Assembly (NCBI GenBank): GCA_029863035.1
Contig: JAOTWH010000010.1
Location: 1-24,090 of the forward strand
Length of the DNA: 24,090 nucleotides
Source of the DNA: Acidimicrobiia bacterium
Lineage (GTDB): Bacteria; Actinomycetota; Acidimicrobiia; UBA5794; JAOTWH01
Direction of reading: 5' to 3'
Position 1 is the stretch's first letter; every line of letters starts with the position of its first letter. Below the pieces are notes generated by a model that did no database searches, had not been told where the DNA came from, and saw only the letters and a program-made list of their open reading frames with translations. This document shows, one piece after another, positions 1 to 7,949 of the stretch. The position numbers and the translations under genes are program-made.

Positions 1-495
1 ACACGGTGCCACGAACGTGAATATCTTGTCGGCGTTGATGCGGGCGTACGGTGCTCCCCAGTGGGCCCAGTCCTTGCCGTAGATCTCGATGCAGTAATCG
101 GTGAACCCAGGGTGCTCCGCCAGGTCTATCTCGACCGCCGTGCCATGCACCGAGACTGAGTACTCCTCTCCTTCGGCGTAGGTGGCGCTTACCTGCGGCC
201 GGGCCCGAATATGGGCGAAGCGGACCGAGTCATCGGCTGAGCCGAACCACCACTCCCCCCGGTAGAAGAGCCCGTCCACCGGAGCCACCAACGGTCTGGC
301 GTCGGCCGTGACGGTTGCTAGTGACAGAACCCGAACGCCGGTGAGCCTTTTGGCCAATCCCTTGGCATCGAGCCTGCGGGCGGGCGTGATGATGGTTCGC
401 ATGTGGGCACCGGAAGACTGGTAGCTGCGATCCAGTAACGCCTGCAGGCGTTCTAGGTCTTCGGGAGTCTCGTACACAGCTGCAGTCTCCCACAC
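1..495 (-). CDS. Pyridoxamine 5'-phosphate oxidase-like (PPOX/FMN split-barrel) protein, partial
   Basis: The reading frame is open from a GTG at 495 to the window edge, so the C terminus is missing (165 codons seen). The stretch LSLATVTADARPLVAPVDG followed by WWFGSADDSVRFAHIRARPQVSATY is the usual PPOX-fold pattern: strand, small-molecule pocket, then the 'hosRrAHIRANPrVs' segment. This family binds FMN, F420 or heme and acts as a cytosolic oxidoreductase, and the exact substrate cannot be read from the sequence. The GTG start is preferred because AAGGA lies about seven bases upstream. A second in-frame GTG at 477 is possible. The gene is divergent from the transporter at 519 with only 23 bp between starts, so the two promoters must overlap the opposite gene or be very compact. 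Family call fairly sure, function unknown. Confidence 0.72.
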   Translation of the reverse strand, partial: MWETAAVYETPEDLERLQALLDRSYQSSGAHMRTIITPARRLDAKGLAKRLTGVRVLSLATVTADARPLVAPVDGLFYRGEWWFGSADDSVRFAHIRARPQVSATYAEGEEYSVSVHGTAVEIDLAEHPGFTDYCIEIYGKDWAHWGAPYARINADKIFTFVAPC

Positions 496-506
496 GGGAG
501 CGTCCT

Positions 507-518
507 TAGTCTTGCGCC
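507..518 (+). promoter_or_regulatory. Candidate -10 element for a leaderless transcript of the EamA gene
   Basis: TAGTCT at 507-512 fits TANNNT and is followed by exactly six bases and then the ATG at 519. There is no Shine-Dalgarno sequence at the usual distance. This is the arrangement expected for leaderless actinobacterial mRNAs. No convincing -35 is seen. Confidence 0.35.
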
Positions 519-1355
519 ATGGCGATCTTTCTTGCGGCGATGTCGGCCGTTGTTTGGGGCGGCTCCGACTTCCTGGGCGGCATCGCCACCAAGAAGAGGT
601 CTGTGCTGCGAGTGCTGCTGGTGTCGCAGTTCTTCTCGCTCGGTCTGGCAGTTGTTGCTGCTCCCCTGTTCGACTCCTCCGGTCTCGACCTGAAACACCT
701 GGCGTGGGGGGCCGGAGCCGGATCGTCGGGGATCATCGGTCTTGCGCTTCTCTATCGCGGACTGGCGATGGGTCGTATGGCAGTGGTCGCTCCGCTTACC
801 GCGGTGACGGGATCGATAGTGCCCATCGTCGTCGGTGTGGCCCTCGGAGAGCGTCCTTCAGCGTTGGCGTGGTTGGGTGTTGCGATCGCTCTTCCGTCTG
901 TAGTGCTGATCAGTCGCACTCCCGACTCATCTAGCCATCAGGCGGTGTCGGGGGTGGAGGTGTCCTTGGGCCTGGCGTCTGGAGCTTTCTTCGGGTTATT
1001 CGGGGTCTTCATTGCCCAGACACCGGAGGCTTCGGGGCTTTGGCCCTTGATCGCAGCCAAGGTCGCCGCCATCGCCATGGTGGCCGGCGTGGTGGCTGCT
1101 GCCAAGCCGGCCAGAGGGCCCAGGGGCGATGGTGCATTGCTTGCCGCCACGGGGCTGGGCGACATGGTTGCCAACATCTTGATCCTGGCCGCATTTCGCC
1201 GTGGCTTGCTCAGCCTGGTGCCGGTGGTGGGAGCGCTCTATCCGGCCAGCACCATCGTGCTGGCACGGCTGGTTTTGGGAGAACGGATCCACGCCGTGCA
1301 AGCGGTGGGGCTGGTCACGGCCGCGACTGCTGTTGGTTTGATCGCCGCTGGATGA
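519..1355 (+). CDS. EamA/DMT-superfamily transporter
   Basis: This is a 278-residue, very hydrophobic protein with about ten predicted membrane segments arranged as two five-helix halves, the normal size and layout of EamA (drug/metabolite transporter) permeases in the inner membrane. The N-terminal AAMSAVVWGGSDFLGG and the LGERPSALAWLGVAIAL segment that ends the first half are typical, and the second half ends with the matching LGERIHAVQAVGLVTAA, showing the internal repeat. DMT proteins export or import small metabolites and the substrate cannot be assigned by sequence. psuG starts 15 bp downstream on the same strand, so the two are probably co-transcribed and the cargo could be a nucleoside or sugar, but that is inference. 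No Shine-Dalgarno is visible. Confidence 0.85.
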   Translation: MAIFLAAMSAVVWGGSDFLGGIATKKRSVLRVLLVSQFFSLGLAVVAAPLFDSSGLDLKHLAWGAGAGSSGIIGLALLYRGLAMGRMAVVAPLTAVTGSIVPIVVGVALGERPSALAWLGVAIALPSVVLISRTPDSSSHQAVSGVEVSLGLASGAFFGLFGVFIAQTPEASGLWPLIAAKVAAIAMVAGVVAAAKPARGPRGDGALLAATGLGDMVANILILAAFRRGLLSLVPVVGALYPASTIVLARLVLGERIHAVQAVGLVTAATAVGLIAAG

Positions 1356-1370
1356 CAGACTGCCGATGAC

Positions 1371-2267
1371 ATGACCGAACTCCTGACTGCATCCGATGAG
1401 GTGGTGGCCGCTCTCGCCGAGGGGCGCCCGGTGGTGGCACTGGAGTCGACCGTCATAGCTCACGGTCTGCCATCCCCCCAGAATTTCGAAGTCGCCAAGG
1501 AATTGGAGCGGCTGATCCGCGACACCGGCGCTGTCCCCGCCACCGTGGCGGTGCTCAAGAACCGTCTGAGGGTGGGTCTGGACCCCAAGGACATAGAAGA
1601 GCTGGCGGCCGGCGGGGCCGACAAGCTCTCCAGCGGAGACCTGGGGCCCGCCGTCACTTCGGGCAATAGCGGTGCAACCACAGTGTCGGCCACAATGGTG
1701 GCGGCGCAACTCGCTGGTATCAGAGTGTTCGCCACAGGAGGGATCGGCGGGGTTCATCGTGGCGCCGCCCAATCGTTCGATGTTTCAACCGACCTCGAAG
1801 AGCTGGGCCGGACCAAGGTTGCGGTGGTGTGCTCGGGAGCCAAAGCGATACTCGACCTGCCGGCCACCCTGCAATATCTGGAGACCAAGGGAGTGCCGGT
1901 GCTTGGCTACCGCACCCAGGAGTTCCCCGCCTTCTACTCCCCCACCAGTGGGCTGACACTCAGGAACCGGGCCGACTCACCGGCTGAGGCCGCCAACTCG
2001 ATCTCAGCCCACTGGCGCTTGGGGGGAACAACCGGCGTGTTGGTCGCCAACCCGATACCAGCTGAGGAAGGCCTGCCAAACGAAGAGGTAGAGCGCTACA
2101 TCGCCGAGGCGGAATCCGAGATGGACGGACTGAGCGGACCCGAAGTGACACCGTTCCTACTTGCTCGGCTGGCGGAACTGTCCAGTGGCGCCACCGTGAC
2201 GGCCAACGTGGCGTTGCTCCGCTCTAACGCAGTGCTCGCCGCCGAGATAGCAGTCGCTCTCAGCTGA
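1371..2267 (+). CDS. psuG: Pseudouridine-5'-phosphate glycosidase
   Basis: This 298-residue protein matches PsuG (IndA family) from end to end. The enzyme reversibly cleaves pseudouridine 5'-phosphate to uracil and ribose 5-phosphate in the cytosol and needs a divalent metal. The signature ALESTVIAHGLP lies at 23-34. E25, K85 (DKLSSGDLG) and K158 (SGAKAILDL) sit where the catalytic Glu31, Lys93 and Lys166 of the E. coli enzyme, as I recall them, would align. ATGGIGGVHRG and GYRTQEFPAFY are further family blocks. The usual partner, the PfkB-type pseudouridine kinase PsuK, is not beside it or anywhere in this window. The gene follows the EamA transporter by 15 bp, and its last 8 bp overlap the convergent gene that ends at 2260. 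High confidence in the function. Confidence 0.95.
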   Translation: MTELLTASDEVVAALAEGRPVVALESTVIAHGLPSPQNFEVAKELERLIRDTGAVPATVAVLKNRLRVGLDPKDIEELAAGGADKLSSGDLGPAVTSGNSGATTVSATMVAAQLAGIRVFATGGIGGVHRGAAQSFDVSTDLEELGRTKVAVVCSGAKAILDLPATLQYLETKGVPVLGYRTQEFPAFYSPTSGLTLRNRADSPAEAANSISAHWRLGGTTGVLVANPIPAEEGLPNEEVERYIAEAESEMDGLSGPEVTPFLLARLAELSSGATVTANVALLRSNAVLAAEIAVALS

Positions 2268-3372
2268 GGAACTCTGTGTCGACGGGGGCAGCCTGCACCG
2301 CCGCAGCGGAGTCGGTTTCTATCCGGCGCATTACCCGAGAAGTCCACCAAGACGAGACAATCGCTGGCAGCGCCACCATCCAGATCGCTGTGGTGTGCTT
2401 CGGGCCTCCCCATGACTCCAATTCGGCCTGCCGTGCGGCCCGCCGGTAGTGGCGATCTGTGTAGAGCGCCATGAGCACCGCAGAGCCCCGCGCCAGGCTG
2501 AATCTCGGAAGCTCGAGGTCTTCGATGAGACGGCGATAGGCCGGAACTTGGCGCAATGCGGTGACCACCAGGTCGCGCCTGGCCGCAACGATGGCACCAT
2601 CCGACTCCTTTCGTGCCTCCCCCAAATGGGTCCGCAGAGCAGGGTGGTATGCGATCCCTCGCTCTAGATCCTTCTCTATGTCGCGCGTCACGTTGGCCAG
2701 TTGGATGAGAACGCTCAGATCCATCGCATCGGAGCGGTGCTGGGTGGCGGCCTCCTCCCCCACTACCAGACGCATCGTGAAAGAAATGGGATGACCGATG
2801 ACGGTGTGGCAGTAGTCCTCCACCTGTGCGGCCGTGTCGAGAACGCCACCTTGTTGGGCCATCAACTCAACTGATTCAGCCATGCCAGCGCTCATGGCCT
2901 TGAGCATGTCGATGACGCGCTGTTGATCGTCGGCGTCGAAGCCGGCGAAGACGGAATCGACCATGGAGCAGCGATCGATGAGCAGTAAGTGGACGCGGTC
3001 GCGGTCGTCCCGCACCTCGGCAGATACCAGGGTGGGCGACGGTACGGGAGGCACCCACTCGAATCTCGTCGCGAAGCCGCGCAGGCCCGTCAGCTTGTGT
3101 TCGGATTCATCCTCAAGGTCCTCATAGGTGTCGAGCATTCGGGCGTAGAGGTATCCGACCGCGGCCACAATGGCGCGGCGGTACGGCAGCGCCACGATGC
3201 TCGGCGCAAACGTCCTCGCAGCATGGGGAAGCACAGCCCACACGAAGCGCTCCGGATCATCAATGGACTCCAGGCGCTTCAGGTTGGGGCGATCGCGGCT
3301 TATCAGCAGGCCACGCACGAACAGCCAGGGCCGCTTCAGCGCGAAGCCGAGCCGGCGGGAACGGCCCCTCAA
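2260..3372 (-). CDS. Squalene/phytoene synthase-family protein
   Basis: This 370-residue protein has the all-alpha isoprenoid synthase fold of head-to-head prenyl synthases. Two Asp-rich motifs are present: [10 protein letters not shown] around residues 80-89, which resembles the squalene-synthase form LDTVEDD, and [13 protein letters not shown] around 227-239. The family condenses two prenyl diphosphates using Mg2+, giving squalene, presqualene diphosphate or phytoene. The C terminus has a possible membrane-associated segment ([14 protein letters not shown]). I chose the TTG at 3372 because it overlaps the pncB stop as TTGA, a coupling arrangement. A frame running upstream to 3501 would lie inside pncB. 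No carotenoid or hopanoid gene is nearby, so the product is unknown, and the pairing with pncB is odd. Family call is good, exact reaction open. Confidence 0.8.
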   Translation of the reverse strand: MRGRSRRLGFALKRPWLFVRGLLISRDRPNLKRLESIDDPERFVWAVLPHAARTFAPSIVALPYRRAIVAAVGYLYARMLDTYEDLEDESEHKLTGLRGFATRFEWVPPVPSPTLVSAEVRDDRDRVHLLLIDRCSMVDSVFAGFDADDQQRVIDMLKAMSAGMAESVELMAQQGGVLDTAAQVEDYCHTVIGHPISFTMRLVVGEEAATQHRSDAMDLSVLIQLANVTRDIEKDLERGIAYHPALRTHLGEARKESDGAIVAARRDLVVTALRQVPAYRRLIEDLELPRFSLARGSAVLMALYTDRHYRRAARQAELESWGGPKHTTAIWMVALPAIVSSWWTSRVMRRIETDSAAAVQAAPVDTEFLS

Positions 3373-4922
3373 GTGCGTTCGGTTTCGTGTACCAGCTTCT
3401 GCTTCAGTTGCCAGAGCGATTCGGTGAGCGACACGTGGTACACGTGAGGGTTGATGAGTCGTTTGACTCCTGGGTCGAGGCGGTCGAGGTCTGCGCGACA
3501 CCGCTCAGCTAGTTCGTCCAAGGGCACCGGATCGTTGGCTCGTACCCCGTTGGCAACTGCTGGCTCCAACAGCTCCGCTACTTCGGATATCTCAGACCGC
3601 TGCAGTCGCCGGAAGCTCTCGGCTCGTGTCGGATGGTGCAGTGCTATCGATTCGGCGCCCACAGGGTCCTCACCGTCAAGTCCCACCAGGTCGGCCGTGG
3701 CGATCGAGCGTTCGTCATAGAGGCGCCACACCCGCTTGCTTCCTGGGGTGTTGACCTTCTCGATCGAGTCGGACAGCTTGATCATCGGCGTCCACCCCCC
3801 GTTGCTCTCCACGGCCACGGCCTTGTAGACCCCGTCGAGGGCCGACGCTCCCTGTGAAGTGATCATGCGAGTGCCGACTCCGTACACCAACCGTCCGATC
3901 AGGTGGTCGGCATCTACCCCGTAGCGAGGAGCCTCCTCCTCTATCTGGGTGAGGATCTGCCAGATGGCGAGCTCGTCAAGGCGCGAGGACAACACGATCG
4001 ACGCCTGCGAGAACCCGGCGGCGTCGAGCATCGCGGCCGCCTGGATAGCGAGATAGGCGAGGTCCCCCGAGTCGAGCCTGATGCCGATCGGGTCGTGACC
4101 ATCGGCTGACAACTCCTCGAACACCTTGATGGCGTTGGGGACGCCACTCTCGAGGGTGTTGATGGTGTCGACCAACAGGATGCAATCGTCTGGGTACAAC
4201 TCGGCGAAGGCCCGGAAAGCTCCCAACTCGCCTTCGCCAAGGGCCATGAACAGTTGAACCATGCTGTGGGCGTGCGTGCCGGCCGGCTGACGGCCAAGCA
4301 AATGGGTGATTCCCGCATTCGACGAAGACGCTGCTCCTCCGATCATGGCTGCCCTGGTACCGGCGTTGGCGCCGGTGTCCGGCCCCCGGCGCAATCCGAA
4401 ATCGAAGACGGCACCGCCTCTTCCCGCCGTGGTGACTCGGGCTGCCTTGGTGGCGATGAGGGTCTGGTAGTTCAGGTGGTTAAGAAGAGAGGTTTCGAGA
4501 AGCTGCGCCTTGGCCAACGGGCCCGTGACCACGGTGATCGGAGCATTGGGGTGAACCACCCGGCCCTCTGGTACGGCGTCGATCGACAGCCCACTCCAAT
4601 CCCCCTCGGCTTCGAGCCAGCTGAGGAAATCATCGCCGAACAGACGGCTACCGGTGCGGCCGGTGTGCGAGCGAAGAAGCTCGATGTCGGCCGCCGTGAC
4701 CCGCGCCGACTCCATCCAGTCGATCAGCCACTCCAGACCGGCGCAGATGGCATAGCCCGCCTGGTGCTCCCCATAGTCGGGGTAGTTGCGGAAGAAGTGG
4801 TCGAACTGGACCTGGCGATCGGCCAGGCCATGTCGAAAGTAAAGCTGCGCTTGGGTGAGCTGGTACTGGTCCGTGAACAGGAAGCCCTCGGCCACAGCCC
4901 GCTGCGATTCTCGCATCGCCAT
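3369..4922 (-). CDS. pncB: Nicotinate phosphoribosyltransferase
   Basis: This protein converts nicotinate plus PRPP (with ATP hydrolysis) to nicotinate mononucleotide, the Preiss-Handler entry to NAD salvage in the cytosol. At 517 residues it is somewhat long for the family because of a C-terminal helical extension. Seen in order are the N-terminal [24 protein letters not shown] near 172-180, GTHAHSMV at 215-222 (the region of the phosphorylated histidine), [15 protein letters not shown] from 250 and the phosphate-binding IRLDSGDLA at 281-289. The ATG at 4922 is taken as the start, and a second ATG two codons on is an alternative. It starts 18 bp after a lacI-type gene and its stop overlaps the start of the squalene-synthase-like gene, so the three probably form one transcript. 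Confidence 0.95.
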   Translation of the reverse strand: MAMRESQRAVAEGFLFTDQYQLTQAQLYFRHGLADRQVQFDHFFRNYPDYGEHQAGYAICAGLEWLIDWMESARVTAADIELLRSHTGRTGSRLFGDDFLSWLEAEGDWSGLSIDAVPEGRVVHPNAPITVVTGPLAKAQLLETSLLNHLNYQTLIATKAARVTTAGRGGAVFDFGLRRGPDTGANAGTRAAMIGGAASSSNAGITHLLGRQPAGTHAHSMVQLFMALGEGELGAFRAFAELYPDDCILLVDTINTLESGVPNAIKVFEELSADGHDPIGIRLDSGDLAYLAIQAAAMLDAAGFSQASIVLSSRLDELAIWQILTQIEEEAPRYGVDADHLIGRLVYGVGTRMITSQGASALDGVYKAVAVESNGGWTPMIKLSDSIEKVNTPGSKRVWRLYDERSIATADLVGLDGEDPVGAESIALHHPTRAESFRRLQRSEISEVAELLEPAVANGVRANDPVPLDELAERCRADLDRLDPGVKRLINPHVYHVSLTESLWQLKQKLVHETERT

Positions 4923-4940
4923 CCAAGATACTGGCTACTG

Positions 4941-5894
4941 CTACGCCAAATGGCGCTCCACCAGCACGGGGCGGATATGTGCCTCTACCGGAGCCCATTG
5001 TGAACAATGAATGGCCTGCGCCACCATGTCGAGTGCCATCGGCCACGGCCGCTCTCCCCCAACCGCCGTTAGACCGAGCCGTTCGGGGTCTGGCGAATCA
5101 TCGAATGTAACGGTCTCGATGGCGAGCTGCTGGACTCCGGCCAACATCACCTGCAGCGCCACGTCTGCCGTGGCGGCCACGACCCCTGTGGGCGGTCGAG
5201 ATCGACACATCAGCCGACGTAGGACCTTCGAAGCGGACGCTTTGTCTGCAACCCGCCGAGCCACACAGGAGATGCCGGTGCGCACTTGGCGAAGAGCGTC
5301 GCTGTAGCCCAACAGGCGATCGGCGGATGGGTCGGCGTATGGCGCTGGGGATGGATCACCAGCCACGAACGCTATGGAGCGGTGGCCTCTGTCCAACAGG
5401 AACTGCGCCGCAAGATGCCCAGCGGCTCTTTCGTCGCGCGCCACGAAAGAGCCCCCGCGGGCCCGTGCCCCGGCTGCTATCAGCGGCGGTCGTCCGGCGG
5501 CGAACCAATTCGCTTGGCCGGGTCGCGGAGTCATGGAGATGCTCAGGACGGCCGCGATTCTGTCGTCGCGGGCCAGCCGCCTCAATTCAACATCGAGGTG
5601 CGGCCGCGAGACCACCGAAATGAACGATACGTCGGGGGCAACCGCTGAGGCGTGGGTCACCAGGGGTCCGATGACGGCATCGGGTAGGCCGACTGGCGCC
5701 AGCGCCGCCACCATGGTCCGCTCCCCCTTTGCCAACGCAACGGCTTTAGCGCTTGGCGTGTAGTCGAGATCTCGAGCGGCCTTTGTGACCCTTTGATGGG
5801 TGTCAGGGTTGACCCGGGCCGTTCCGTTGATGGCACGCGAGACGGTTGCAGTGCTCACCCCCGCTCTGGCTGCCACCTGGGCGTTCGTGGCCAT
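4941..5894 (-). CDS. LacI/GalR-family transcriptional regulator (upstream of pncB)
   Basis: This 317-residue repressor-type regulator starts with the classical LacI helix-turn-helix, AQVAARAGVSTATVSRAING at about 5-24, and the hinge YTPSAKAVALAKG near 51-63. The rest is a periplasmic-binding-protein-like effector domain, slightly short and diverged: the usual FDD near the C terminus is present as VTFDDSPDPERLG. LacI proteins bind palindromic operators and respond to small effectors, often sugars or nucleosides. No sugar transporter lies nearby. Instead pncB follows after 18 bp, so the effector may relate to pyridine nucleotides or ribosides (inference). A perfect LacI-type operator lies 62 bp upstream of the ATG, which suggests autoregulation of the lacI-pncB operon. 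Confidence 0.9.
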   Translation of the reverse strand: MATNAQVAARAGVSTATVSRAINGTARVNPDTHQRVTKAARDLDYTPSAKAVALAKGERTMVAALAPVGLPDAVIGPLVTHASAVAPDVSFISVVSRPHLDVELRRLARDDRIAAVLSISMTPRPGQANWFAAGRPPLIAAGARARGGSFVARDERAAGHLAAQFLLDRGHRSIAFVAGDPSPAPYADPSADRLLGYSDALRQVRTGISCVARRVADKASASKVLRRLMCRSRPPTGVVAATADVALQVMLAGVQQLAIETVTFDDSPDPERLGLTAVGGERPWPMALDMVAQAIHCSQWAPVEAHIRPVLVERHLA

Positions 5895-5955
5895 CGCTGC
5901 TCTGTTCGGCCGCTGGTCGAGCGAGAGTAGATATTCCCAGTTGGGCGATGACGAC

Positions 5956-5969
5956 TGAAAACGCTTGCA
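5956..5969. promoter_or_regulatory. LacI/GalR-type operator upstream of the lacI-pncB operon
   Basis: TGAAAACGCTTGCA matches the LacI/GalR-type consensus TGNAANCGNTTNCA at every fixed position, with the central CG expected for hinge-helix insertion. It lies 62-75 bp upstream of the lacI start at 5894, which is a normal place for an autoregulatory operator. Binding by this particular protein is inferred, not shown. Confidence 0.6.
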
Positions 5970-5970
5970 C

Positions 5971-5999
5971 CTTTGGGGATTGTTTCGCGGCCTGAGCGG
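5971..5999. repeat. Dispersed repeat, copy 1 (29 bp exact)
   Basis: This 29-bp stretch (begins CTTTGGGG, ends CTGAGCGG) recurs identically at 8394-8422 in the same orientation. In both copies the hexamer ACGCTT lies four bases before it (5961-5966 here). It ends 77 bp upstream of the minus-strand start codon at 5894, against 79 bp for the other copy and the start at 8315. That points to a shared upstream regulatory element rather than a random match. Confidence 0.8.
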
Positions 6000-6020
6000 A
6001 GGCGCCCCTTCGCGTGGTGC

Positions 6021-6314
6021 CTACATCGACATCGCTTCGTAGACGCGCACGCCCGTGACTATCGGGCAGTCCTTGAGCAGCCTCTCGGCGTCATCGAGGT
6101 TGTCGGCGTTCACGATGGTGTAGCCGGTTGTCGAATCCGCCGTGAGTGGCAGGTCGATGGTCCCCGTTGGGGTGACTTCCCGGCCGGCTCCCAGCGGATT
6201 GCCGCCGTCGACGATGCTGTCACTAATCGATCCGAACCAATTCGTCCAAGCGTCCTTCATGGCCTGATCTGATGGATCCCACATTCCTTGGTAGAGGAAA
6301 ACGAACTTCTTCAC
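6021..6314 (-). CDS. YciI-like (YCII-related) small protein
   Basis: This 97-residue protein begins KKFVFLYQGMWDPSDQAMKDAW and ends with GYTIVNADNLDDAERLLKDCPIVTG, the beta-alpha-beta pattern of the dimeric alpha-beta barrel YciI/DGPF family. Members are small cytosolic proteins of mostly unknown reaction, often located next to regulators. The GTG start at 6314 is chosen because AGGAGGG lies six bases upstream. Longer frames to 6470 would run through the preceding regulator gene. It follows the ArsR-type regulator by 22 bp and is very probably in its operon. Confidence 0.82.
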   Translation of the reverse strand: MKKFVFLYQGMWDPSDQAMKDAWTNWFGSISDSIVDGGNPLGAGREVTPTGTIDLPLTADSTTGYTIVNADNLDDAERLLKDCPIVTGVRVYEAMSM

Positions 6315-6336
6315 AATTGACCCTCCTAGTTGGGTG

Positions 6337-6663
6337 CTAACTGCCCATTTGTCGGACATAGTTTTCCAAGGTCTCCCGATCACTCCCCCAGTAGGGGTGG
6401 AATTGCTCCACCCAATCCTGGACCTCGCGCAGCGGTCCCCTGCTGAGGGCGAGGAAGTTGGTCCGGCCACTCTTGCGGCGCATGACCAGTCCTGCGTCCT
6501 CGAGGACCCGGATGTGCTTGTGGATCGCGGGGAGGGAGAGCCCTCTCAGCGAGGCCAACTCACTGATCGAACGTGGCTGCAGACTGAGCGCAAAGACGAT
6601 CTCGCGCCGGTGTCCGTTGGCGAGGGCCTCGAAGACCCGATCCTGTGCCTGCCGCTTCATCAT
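6337..6663 (-). CDS. ArsR-family winged-helix regulator
   Basis: This 108-residue protein has the ArsR/SmtB winged helix: RREIVFALSLQPRSISELASLRGLSLPAIHKHIRVLEDAGLV at about 19-60, then the wing RRKSGRTNFLAL. It has no cysteine or histidine metal-binding cluster and so resembles the metal-independent ArsR subgroup that is often paired with SRPBCC or YciI proteins. The DNA-binding dimer probably represses its own promoter: a perfect 20-bp palindrome overlaps the -10 just upstream. The gene begins ATGATG, so the start may be at 6663 or 6660. It is followed by the yciI-like gene at 6314. Confidence 0.9.
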   Translation of the reverse strand: MMKRQAQDRVFEALANGHRREIVFALSLQPRSISELASLRGLSLPAIHKHIRVLEDAGLVMRRKSGRTNFLALSRGPLREVQDWVEQFHPYWGSDRETLENYVRQMGS

Positions 6664-6666
6664 AAC

Positions 6667-6686
6667 AGTTAACCTCTTGGTTAACT
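6667..6686. promoter_or_regulatory. Palindromic operator of the ArsR-type gene
   Basis: AGTTAACC, four bases, then GGTTAACT forms a perfect inverted repeat with 8-bp arms. It lies 4-23 bp upstream of the arsR-type start and overlaps the -10 hexamer, the expected geometry for an autorepressor. Confidence 0.7.
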
Positions 6687-6713
6687 ATATACACCTGCGA
6701 GGCTGAATGCCAA
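6684..6713 (-). promoter_or_regulatory. Promoter of the arsR-yciI operon
   Basis: On the minus strand TTGGCA (6713-6708) is followed by an 18-bp spacer and TATAGT (6689-6684), a good sigma70/SigA-type promoter. The predicted start of transcription falls inside the palindrome at 6667-6686. Confidence 0.65.
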
Positions 6714-6759
6714 CAGGGTGAAGATGGTTTCGCTCAGGTGAAGTGCTGCTCTATTGGCC

Positions 6760-7143
6760 TCAGGCGTCGGGCATCTCGTGGTCGGCCACCCGACCTGTAG
6801 CGAAGAATGGGCGCACCTCGATGGGATGCTGAGTTGCTTCTGCCACCTTCTCGGCCCACGCCAGAGCTGCATCGTCGTCGTCGGCGTTGATGATGTAGAA
6901 GCCGGCGATGTGTTCCTTCGCCTCGGCGAACGGGCCGTCAACCGCTTCGCTGTCACTGGGGCTGACAACCTTCGCTGCGTCGGGGTCCTTGAGTGCGCCG
7001 CCGAATACGAACGCGTCGGCGGCGTCCATATCGGCCTCGAGAGCGATTACTCGCGCCATGAAGGCCTGCATCTCCTCGGGCGTGTGCGGCGCCCCGGGAA
7101 CCTCGCCCCCCACCCTGTACGTAGACAACAGATACTGACTCAA
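6760..7143 (-). CDS. YciI/DGPF-domain protein
   Basis: This 127-residue protein carries the family hallmark DGPFAEAKEHIAGFYIIN around 69-86 and ends with IEVRPF, typical of YCII-related DGPF proteins. Such proteins are often encoded beside ECF sigma factors or ArsR regulators, and their biochemical role is not settled. No ATG is available; the TTG at 7143 is chosen because GGAG lies about six bases before it and the family start (SQYLLSTYR) follows directly. It precedes the ArsR-type promoter by about 47 bp and is transcribed in the same direction, so the cluster reads yciI-like, arsR, yciI-like. It shares the fold but little direct sequence with the protein at 6021. Confidence 0.85.
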   Translation of the reverse strand: MSQYLLSTYRVGGEVPGAPHTPEEMQAFMARVIALEADMDAADAFVFGGALKDPDAAKVVSPSDSEAVDGPFAEAKEHIAGFYIINADDDDAALAWAEKVAEATQHPIEVRPFFATGRVADHEMPDA

Positions 7144-7246
7144 TGGGCGCTCCTTTTGATCGCCTGCCAACACTATCTGGCCTACGACCGTCTCCCGATG
7201 CGACCTCGACTTGCGCCCTACTCCCCCCAAGCAATCGTCGGCCTCC

Positions 7247-7930
7247 TCAGATCGAACTGGACAACCTGTACAGAACCCCGCGTTTGTCCCGGCCAACCGC
7301 CTCGGCTGCACCCGACACGCGGAGGCAATAGGCGACCTCCTGGGCAAGGTGACGAGTCCGTCCCAGCCCCTTCGCCAAGTCAGCGGTCGTGAACGGGCTC
7401 GGGAGGCCTTCTGGCAGAAGGGCCAGCAATCCCTCAGGGGATGCAAGTTGGATGGTCTCCAAGACATCGATCAGACGTCGTTCCTCGATAACGAACCCGC
7501 CCCTTCTCCAGCCCTTCTTCGCATCGGGTCGACGAACCTCTTCCTCTGCGACCAGTGCGATCTCCAACGTGAAGTTGGGATGGCTGAGAAAAGAGGGAAA
7601 GGAAACGAGCTCGTGACACACATCCGCCGCGATCCCCCGCTTGGGCGAGCGCCGCCGAGAAACCTCGGTTCCATCAGCGCCGAGCTTGACGATCCACTTC
7701 TCCGCGGCCACAGGGTGCACGAGCAGCATCGAATGAGAATCCAACAACCGGTCGAACTTGCGCCACATCGATGAGAAGCCCTTCGTCTGGATCTCTATGA
7801 GCAGGCCATCACGAACGAGATCGACAACGAACCCCTCGACCGGAACCTCCACTTGGTCCCCCTCGCCGCAGTACCAGTCTTTGAGCGCAGCGTGGAGCGG
7901 CTTCTCGTTGAATGAACCGATGCTCGTCAC
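7247..7930 (-). CDS. Conserved protein with nuclease-like N-terminal region and C-terminal winged helix
   Basis: I recognise this 227-residue pattern as a conserved hypothetical family without a firm function. The N-terminal part has FNEKPLHAALKDWY, then VEGFVVDLVRDGLLIEIQTKGF near 30-52. The spacing of the Asp and the EIQ(T)K motif resembles the core of PD-(D/E)xK nucleases (inference from motif only). SRRRSPKRG and ELVSFPSFLSHPNFTLEIALV are further conserved blocks. The last 60 residues, PFTTADLAKGLGRTRHLAQEVAYCLRVSGAAEAVG, look like a winged helix. The GTG at 7930 is the likely start, with only a weak ribosome site. It lies 19 bp after the TfoX/YjbR-like gene and is probably co-transcribed with it. 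Confidence 0.7.
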   Translation of the reverse strand: MTSIGSFNEKPLHAALKDWYCGEGDQVEVPVEGFVVDLVRDGLLIEIQTKGFSSMWRKFDRLLDSHSMLLVHPVAAEKWIVKLGADGTEVSRRRSPKRGIAADVCHELVSFPSFLSHPNFTLEIALVAEEEVRRPDAKKGWRRGGFVIEERRLIDVLETIQLASPEGLLALLPEGLPSPFTTADLAKGLGRTRHLAQEVAYCLRVSGAAEAVGRDKRGVLYRLSSSI

Positions 7931-7949
7931 CAGCCGAGCCTACGAGCCG

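Noticed and set aside
2260..3501. A 413-residue version of the squalene-synthase-like protein
   Set aside because: Its first 43 residues are Arg/Pro-rich and lie wholly inside pncB; the TTG overlapping the pncB stop is the better start.
4254..5003. A 249-codon plus-strand frame opposite pncB
   Set aside because: It is a complement-strand shadow of pncB; its translation has no recognisable domain, while the pncB match is unambiguous.
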